Source: Euonymus europaeus
Taxonomy: Eukaryota; Streptophyta; Magnoliopsida; Celastrales; Celastraceae
DNA: 64,000 bases
Reading direction: 5' to 3'
Assembly: GCA_963580455.1 (NCBI GenBank)
Contig: OY756957.1
Location: 29,542,501 to 29,606,500, forward strand
A program made the position numbers and the translations under genes. Of the stretch, positions 57,640 through 64,000 are shown one piece after another; the first letter of the stretch is position 1, and the number at the start of each line of letters is the position of its first letter. The notes beneath the pieces were generated by a model. That model was given only the letters and a program-made list of their open reading frames with translations, made no database searches and was not told where the DNA came from.

Positions 57640-60600
57640 ATGGGTTTTGCCAACTCTGCGGTGTCGGTTGGGTTGGTCTTGGTGGTGGTCTTCACGGCGT
57701 CGTCATGTCTTGGGACTACGGACCCTCGTGATGGTAAAGCATTGTATATTGGTTTTGTTTTTGCTCTGTTTTCTGTTTGGTTAGCTTTTCTCATCTTTGT
57801 TTGAATTTCCTTGTTGATTCATTAGGAACCAAGTATATAAGTATTAACTTGTATTATTCATCTTTTTTTTCTTCCAATTTCCTTTGCTACGATCTGACTG
57901 TAACTTCCATAATTCGATTAACTGTTTAATCTTTTTGTCCACTAATTACTAACAGATTCATGTGTGTGACTCTGCGTGTGTTTGTTTAAATTGTATATAA
58001 TTACATAGACAGTTTCCTGTCTGAATAGCCGATCTCCAACTCCAATTGTTTCAGTCACAAGTCACAACTAACTGGGATGGCTTTGTTATTAGAATTGCTT
58101 TGATTTTCTTTTGACATATAGAGGCATGCATACGGGTGTATAAATTCTTATGTGAGTGCGTGTGAACATATATTGGTGGTGTCAGAAGTACTGAATTTAG
58201 TGTTACTGATGTTTTCATTACCTGGATATTCTGGTTTATTTAGTAATTTATGTGTTTGTTTTACAGTGGAGGCGTTGAATAGTTTGTACCTTACTCTTGG
58301 CTTACCAGCCCTCGTTGGGTGGGAAGTTCTTGGGGGAGATCCATGTGGAGATCAATGGCAAGGCATTAGTTGTGTCTTCTCAAACGTTACATCCATGTAA
58401 CTTAGTTAATTATTTTTCATAATTTATCAAAAAAAAAAAAAAACTTTGCTTGGAATTTTATGAGCTAAATTGATGGGCAGAAAACTGAATGGACTGAATC
58501 TGGGAGGAACACTGAATGAAGACTTTGGATTGCTTGCATCAGTTATAGTACTGTAAGTGGAGGAATTTTTGATTTTGGTAAACATCTTCGTTGTCCATTA
58601 CTCTTTGTTTGGGACTTTAACGATATTTTGTGCCATTTTCTGGAGCAGAGATCTCAGCAACAATCACATTGGGGGAAGTATTCCTTCTAGCTTGCCCCAA
58701 ACTTTAAAGAACTTGTATGCTTGAACTTCAATTATTCTTCTGTCTATGGTCAATCTGGCTTGTTCTATCATTTTTTTCATTAACTTCCAGAATATCTTTG
58801 CATGGACTTCTGAAACTAAATCATGTAATTTTTCTCCCCCATCTTCTTTAGTTCCCTTTCAGGTAATAATCTCAGTGGATCCATGCCGGATACTTTCTCC
58901 TCACTAACTCAATTGTTCGACTTGTAAGACGGAATAAAAACTGGTTTTTGCTGATTTCATACGCTTGAGTTCTTATTATTTGAAACTTTTACAGCCTTTA
59001 ATGAATATTTTTGTTTTCATCAGGTCCTTAAACAACAACACTCTAAGTGGAGGAATTCCAGATGTCTTTGAAAAGCTTACAGTGTTGATGACTTTGTATG
59101 CTCTTTAGCTCGATCTGAGTGACTTGCCTGATTTATTTTCTTTGGTTTTCTTAGATTAATCATAATTCATGATGTAGGGATTTGTCAGGTAACAATTTGA
59201 CTGGTCAGCTGCCACCATCAATGGGAAATCTGTCTGCTCTTAACAAATTGTCAGGATCTCAACAAATTCATTTTTTTCCCTAATACATGTAATATTACAT
59301 AATTTCTTTGAGCTTAATATGAATTTTGTATGCAGGCATTTGCAAAACAATAGATTTACTGGTTTCCTTGATGTTCTTGATGATCTTCCGCTAAATGATC
59401 TGTAAACTTCCTGCCTCCTCGACTTTGTTTCTCTTGGCATTTCCTTTGCAATTTTATTGTTGGATGATCCATCTTGAATCGCAAATCGATAAAATAATGT
59501 GCAGTCTTCAACAACTCACAAATTGCTCGTCTTTTTTATCTTATAGGGATATAGAAAACAATCAATTCTTTGGGCCTGTGCCCCAAAAGCTGCTGAATAT
59601 TCCCAATTTCAGGTGAAGCCCCATAAGGCACTTCTTTTTCTTAGTTTTTTGAGTAGTTTCTGTCCAACCTAGTGTAGCTCCATGGTGAGAATGTGAATTG
59701 GGATTTTGCGGAAACTCGGAGGTCTCAACTTTCAGGTGAAGCCACAAAATTTGATTGCTTGTATCTGGGGCTCTCTTTGCAGAGATGCGTCCAATGTGGG
59801 CCATCTAGAGTTTTCACCTTTCAGGAAAGTAGGAAAAAGAGCAGAGCTATTTGGCATTAATTTGATCTCTTGTATTCTTTTTCTCGGAAGTATTTCCTCA
59901 TTTTTTTCCTTTCCTTAGATAGCTTCCTAGATTTTTGGTTGAGTTATGATGCAGTATTGCATGTCTCACACGTGTTTCTCTGAGGCACTCAGTGATTTTT
60001 GCTTTCGTGAATGCCTCAAGATGTATCAACTGATGCCAAAAATAATGCCTTACTGAAATCAAATTTTTGCATACCATCTAGTTTAGATCATGTTGATAGG
60101 AAGCATAATTGGTTTTCAAATGGGTTCTTAAACATAAAAGAGAAAACTGTGAACCAGGTATATTATTAACAAATAAGAAGAAAATTGTTTTTGCATGTTG
60201 TTGTTATAAGAACATGATAAAACTTAATACTTACATGGTAAGGTCATTTGAATGTCAGGTAGTTCAATATTGGTGCACCGATTACCTCTTTACATTTTGT
60301 CATTTCTCAGTCTAGTTGCTGTTAACCTTTATTACCCTTTGTTTGCTTTAAGTACTGATTGGAGCTATGATGCAGGAAAGATGGAAATCCTTTTAATACT
60401 ACTATTATTGCATCGCCTCCAATCTCAATCCCTCCATCACTGCCACCCAATGAGGAGCCTGCAAGTCCTCCTCAGCATGTTCCTTGGAACCCATCTAACC
60501 AGCCTCCTGTGTCTGAAAAATCTGATTCTGCAAGAGGAGGATTTCTGACAACCAAAAGGATCAAATGGATCGCAATTGCAGGGGCTGCAGTTCTAGTAAT

Positions 60601-62877
60601 TGTTGCTGTAGTTGCTTGTGTTTTAATGTTAACATGCTGTAAGCGAAAAAATAACAAGGAGGATGTGAGTCATCATACCGATGCACGTAATAGCCTTCCA
60701 AAAAATTCAAACTATAATAAATTCCATGAGCAATCAAATAAGCAAGAGAAGAATGGTGAGTTTATTTCTATCAATCCTTGTTATAGCTTGGAAATTGATC
60801 TTCCCATTTCTTCTTTACTTCATTTTTCTTAGAAACATATGGTCTTTGAGCAGTTGGAAAAGAGACAGTTCTGAAGATGCCACCAGATATTCAAAGAGTG
60901 AGTGATATAAGAATAAGTGGAGGTGAAAACCCACAGGATAAACAGGAGACACATGTAAAGAGAGTGGCTTCAAGTTCAAGGCATGCAAAGGATCAAGATC
61001 TTGAAATGTCTGGTGTGGATGTGAACTTTACAAAACTGCAGCCGCCGCCGCCCCCATTTCTTGCTGTACCTAAGGTCGCTCTAGAACCAATTACTTTTGG
61101 ACGAGCAACTACCAGGAGGCATTCGACTGATAATAAAAACTTGTCTTCTTCGGTTAACACATTCACCATTGCATTGCTTCAGCAGTACACAAATAGCTTT
61201 TCCGAAGAAAATTTCATCGGGGAAGGCATGCTTGGCAGTGTTTATTGGGCTGAGCTTCCTGATGGAAGGGTAGGATTATCTTTCATTTTGAGATGAATAG
61301 TGCTTTGTAGAATTGATCTTTTCTCTACAATGTTTCGTTTGTGAGCTCATAGATCTTATATGGCGCCAATTTTAGATTCTGGAATCTGCTCTTTTTGCCT
61401 TGAACTTTTTTTATTTTGTTATCAGCTTGCAGCAGTCAAGAAACTGACGACTACAGCTTCTAGACTTCAGAATGATGACGAATTTCTTGATCTAGTCTTT
61501 AAAATATCTGAACTTATTCATGCTAATGTTGTGAAACTCATTGGTTACTGCAATGAGCATCGCCAACGGTTACTTGTGTATGAATATTTTTACAATGGGA
61601 CACTTCATGATGCATTGCACGTGGATGATGAACTCCGCGCAAAACTTTCATGGAATGTACGCATTCGGGTGGCTTTAGGAGCTGCAAGTGCCCTCCAGTA
61701 AGTAGTGCCACCAACTCAGCTAATTTTAAATTTGTTTCTTAATACAGCCAAAGAACCAATGAAATTGGAATCTCAGTTAGAGATGGATCATTATTTTAGA
61801 AGATGACTTAAGTGGTCTTTGTTGCATCTCGATCATTTTAGCCTTTGAAGATGGCTTAGAGAGTCTGGAAACATCCTTCTTATAGATTCTTTGAACATGC
61901 AAAATTCCTGACCCCATCTTTGGTCAGTTAGCAATTGGAAGCTAAAATTATTTATCTTTTTCGGTGGTAAGCTATTTGCACGAGGTCTGTCGGCCATCCG
62001 TTGTGCACCAGAATTTCAAGGCTGCCAATATTCTTCTTGATGACAAGCTTGCAGTAGGTGTCTCAGACTGTGGTTTGGCCTCTTTGTTGCCCGGCTCTGC
62101 AAGTCAGGTAATCTTTTCTGCCCTGATTTTCATTGTCAGTTTGTCAGTACGATGAATATGTTGTGTCTTGTACTGAGGGCGACCATCGCCCTTTTTTGTT
62201 TTCTTCTGGTTCATGGGTTTTCAGTACTGGTTATTTTAAGTAGATTTCTGATATTGTTGCACTCACTTTCAGTTGTCCCTCAATGCTTACTATGGCTACG
62301 GCGCGCCTGAGTCCGAGTCAGGAGATTTTACTTGCAAGACTGACGTGTACAGCTTTGGAGTTGTGCTGTTAGAGCTCCTCACAGGGCGGACATCCTATGA
62401 TAGGTTAGCAATCCCTTGAAATAAGGTATAGTGGTTGTGTTGATATCTGACTTCAGCTAATCTTGCTTCTATTAAAATCCATTTTTAGGTCAAGAAGACG
62501 AGGTGAGCAATCTCTAGTTAGATGGGCAATTCCTCAGCTTCATGATATCGAAGCTCTCACAAGGATGGTTGATCCCTCTCTGAATGGAACATATCCCGTG
62601 AAGTCGTTATCACGTTTCGCTGATATAATATCCCGATGCATACAGGTGAGATAAATTAGATAATACCTTCCTAAGACATTTCTGTTTTTTCTTTTTCCTT
62701 CTGTACTGCTTGCTAGTAACGACATTACCAGCGATCCTAGCTCCTGAGCACATATTCTTCGGTTTGCTAGAATAACAAGTTGCTGGCATAAACAATTTGA
62801 ATTTTCTTTCTCAGTTCGAACCAGAATTTAGACCAGCTATGTCTGAAATCGTCCAGGATCTTCTACCTATGATTTGA
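57640..62877 (+). CDS. STRUBBELIG-receptor-family LRR receptor-like pseudokinase
   Basis: Sixteen exons: 57640-57733, 58267-58396, 58481-58552, 58649-58714, 58852-58923, 59024-59095, 59178-59249, 59336-59401, 59547-59612, 60376-60755, 60854-61269, 61426-61697, 61972-62107, 62273-62403, 62489-62645 and 62815-62877. They give 754 residues. In order: signal peptide (about 1-25), SUB-type N-terminal domain ([13 protein letters not shown]), and LRRs built from exons of 66 or 72 bp. Then a proline-rich stalk, one TM helix (about 301-323) and a kinase-like domain. The glycine loop GEGMLGSVY (486-494) and Lys507 are present. HRD is replaced by HQN (605-607), so the catalytic Asp is missing, and DFG reads DCG. 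Atypical kinases are usual in SUB/SRF proteins, plasma-membrane receptors in tissue patterning and defence. It is closest to SRF1-3, but which member is unsure. Confidence 0.92.
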
Positions 62878-64000
62878 AAGATGGCAATCAATCGAGTGGA
62901 AGAAATCAGAAACAACGAGTTATCTAAAAGCTTGAGAACGATGCATGCAGATCGTCGCGATTGTAGGTGATTCAGAAACTCTTTTAAGTATAATACTGAG
63001 TTTTCAAGTTTTAGGTAGCTCTTACTAACATTATCACTATATTGATTGGTGGAATTTGGAGAGGTAACCAAGCTACAGTTACATTCTGGCCGTGCCTTCT
63101 AATGTTACTTAATCGATGATGTTCATGTGGTCATGCCTACTCATACCTACTCATATAAAATGTTCATACTTCAACTTTCTGTCGGATTACAGTTGAAACT
63201 AGATTGTAGCGGTTATGACAACCCAGGTTATGGCTTAAATCAAATGGGCCGGAGAGGTCCAGTGGGCTTCATGACATCATAAACAAGACATAGACTTCAC
63301 TGAACTCCTGAGTCCTGACCCAACATTTTGTGGGCTGAATGTTGGGTAAACTAATTGAATCTCAATTTGGGCTTCGGCCTCGGCCTCACATCAATAACTA
63401 GAAGTCTAGAACTTCTACTTAATTATCTTAAAAATAAACGAAATTAGAACTCCTACTAACTACCTTCACCAAATAACTAACCAACTCAAATAACTAACCA
63501 ACTTCTCTTGTTTTGTTTAATGCTAGTGTCTCTTTCCTTGCCTCTCTAGTAAGGATTGCTTTTATAATAAAAAAACCAACTCGTTCAACAAACACATACG
63601 TGATCTTGAATTTTGACTCGAAATTAAAAGATGACATGAGCAAACCATGGTAGGTAGCTCCTAAACAACCCATTTATAATGAGTCATCCTTTCATTTACC
63701 AAAGTTCCCAACAACCTTGCTTCCATTGCAATTTTTAAACAAAACCCATATGATTTCCTATCTTAGTCTTTCGATGACAACCCATTCTTTAATTTTTCAA
63801 AATTTTAGTGGGTCTTGGTCATAATATGCACACCTAATCCTAACCACACAGAGAGAGAGAGAGTCGTCATCTTGAAGAAATAGAAACCTACTTTACTATG
63901 CAAATGCAATATAAACGCTTTAATCTAATAATTTAACGAAATTAATAATAAACCGGATATATACCTCGTATAAGTCTTTAAACAAATCAAAACACAATAT
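62878..64000. other. SRF 3' UTR and spacer to window end
   Basis: The first 250 bases are probably the receptor 3' UTR. A GA microsatellite lies near 63851-63864. No further gene or defined element is visible. Confidence 0.45.

Noticed and set aside
57366..57731. Open frame across the SRF leader and first exon
   Set aside because: It does not begin with ATG and runs in another frame over exon 1. The ATG at 57640 gives the signal peptide and the correct phase into exon 2.
1..64000. CRISPR array, operons or bacterial features
   Set aside because: None seen. The direct repeats present are transposon ends, LTRs or local duplications, and the genes are intron-rich plant genes.
1..64000. microRNA precursors
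   Set aside because: The foldbacks I noticed are MITE or MULE inverted repeats. I recognised no known plant miRNA, though unknown ones cannot be excluded without folding and small-RNA data.

Overview
This window reads as nuclear DNA from a eudicot plant. The genes have many short exons with GT-AG introns, the spacers are AT-rich, there is a plant-type U6 promoter, and a TIR-domain gene is present. I cannot name the species. I placed exon boundaries by hand, by reading splice signals and following frame from exon to exon. Function names rest on recognised families, not on a search.

Layout. 0.9-3.3 kb (+): the 3' end of the splicing-factor gene SF3B2. 3.6-5.5 kb: a possible SINE and a complete TRIM retrotransposon. 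7.15-8 kb (+): an intronless Dof transcription factor. 10.03 kb (+): a U6 snRNA gene with its own promoter. 11.2-14.7 kb (-): a nine-exon proline-rich gene of the At4g04980-like/CHUP1-related type, with a broken partial copy at 15.3-15.8 kb. 16.5-25 kb: a transposon-rich stretch (two long-TIR Mutator-like elements, several MITEs, a solo LTR) around a TIR-only gene at 22.1 kb (+). 27.1 kb (-): tRNA-Gln(CTG). 28.06-38.77 kb (-): a 12-exon SNF2/RING helicase of the CHR28 type. 40.5-43.0 kb (+): GID8 of the GID/CTLH ubiquitin ligase. 43.7 kb (-): a small conserved gene. 45.5-46.6 kb: a kelch pseudogene with a MITE inside. 49.4-51.9 kb (+): a small one-TM protein. 54.3-55.1 kb (-): an N-terminally acylated SP-rich protein. 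55.6-56.5 kb: a MITE with a hAT-like element nested in it. 57.6-62.9 kb (+): a STRUBBELIG-family LRR receptor pseudokinase.

The genes are mostly unrelated housekeeping or signalling genes, as usual in plants. The only shared themes are loose: SF3B2 and U6 both serve the spliceosome, and CHR28 and GID8 are divergent neighbours.

The most unusual signal is in the LTR elements. Both LTRs of the TRIM at 5038-5523 carry an exact plant snRNA upstream element (GTCCCACATCG) 24 bp from a TATATA. This is the Pol III snRNA promoter spacing also seen at the real U6 gene at 10 kb. A separate solo LTR at 23786-24050 has nearly the same layout. This suggests a short-LTR retrotransposon group carrying U6-type promoters.
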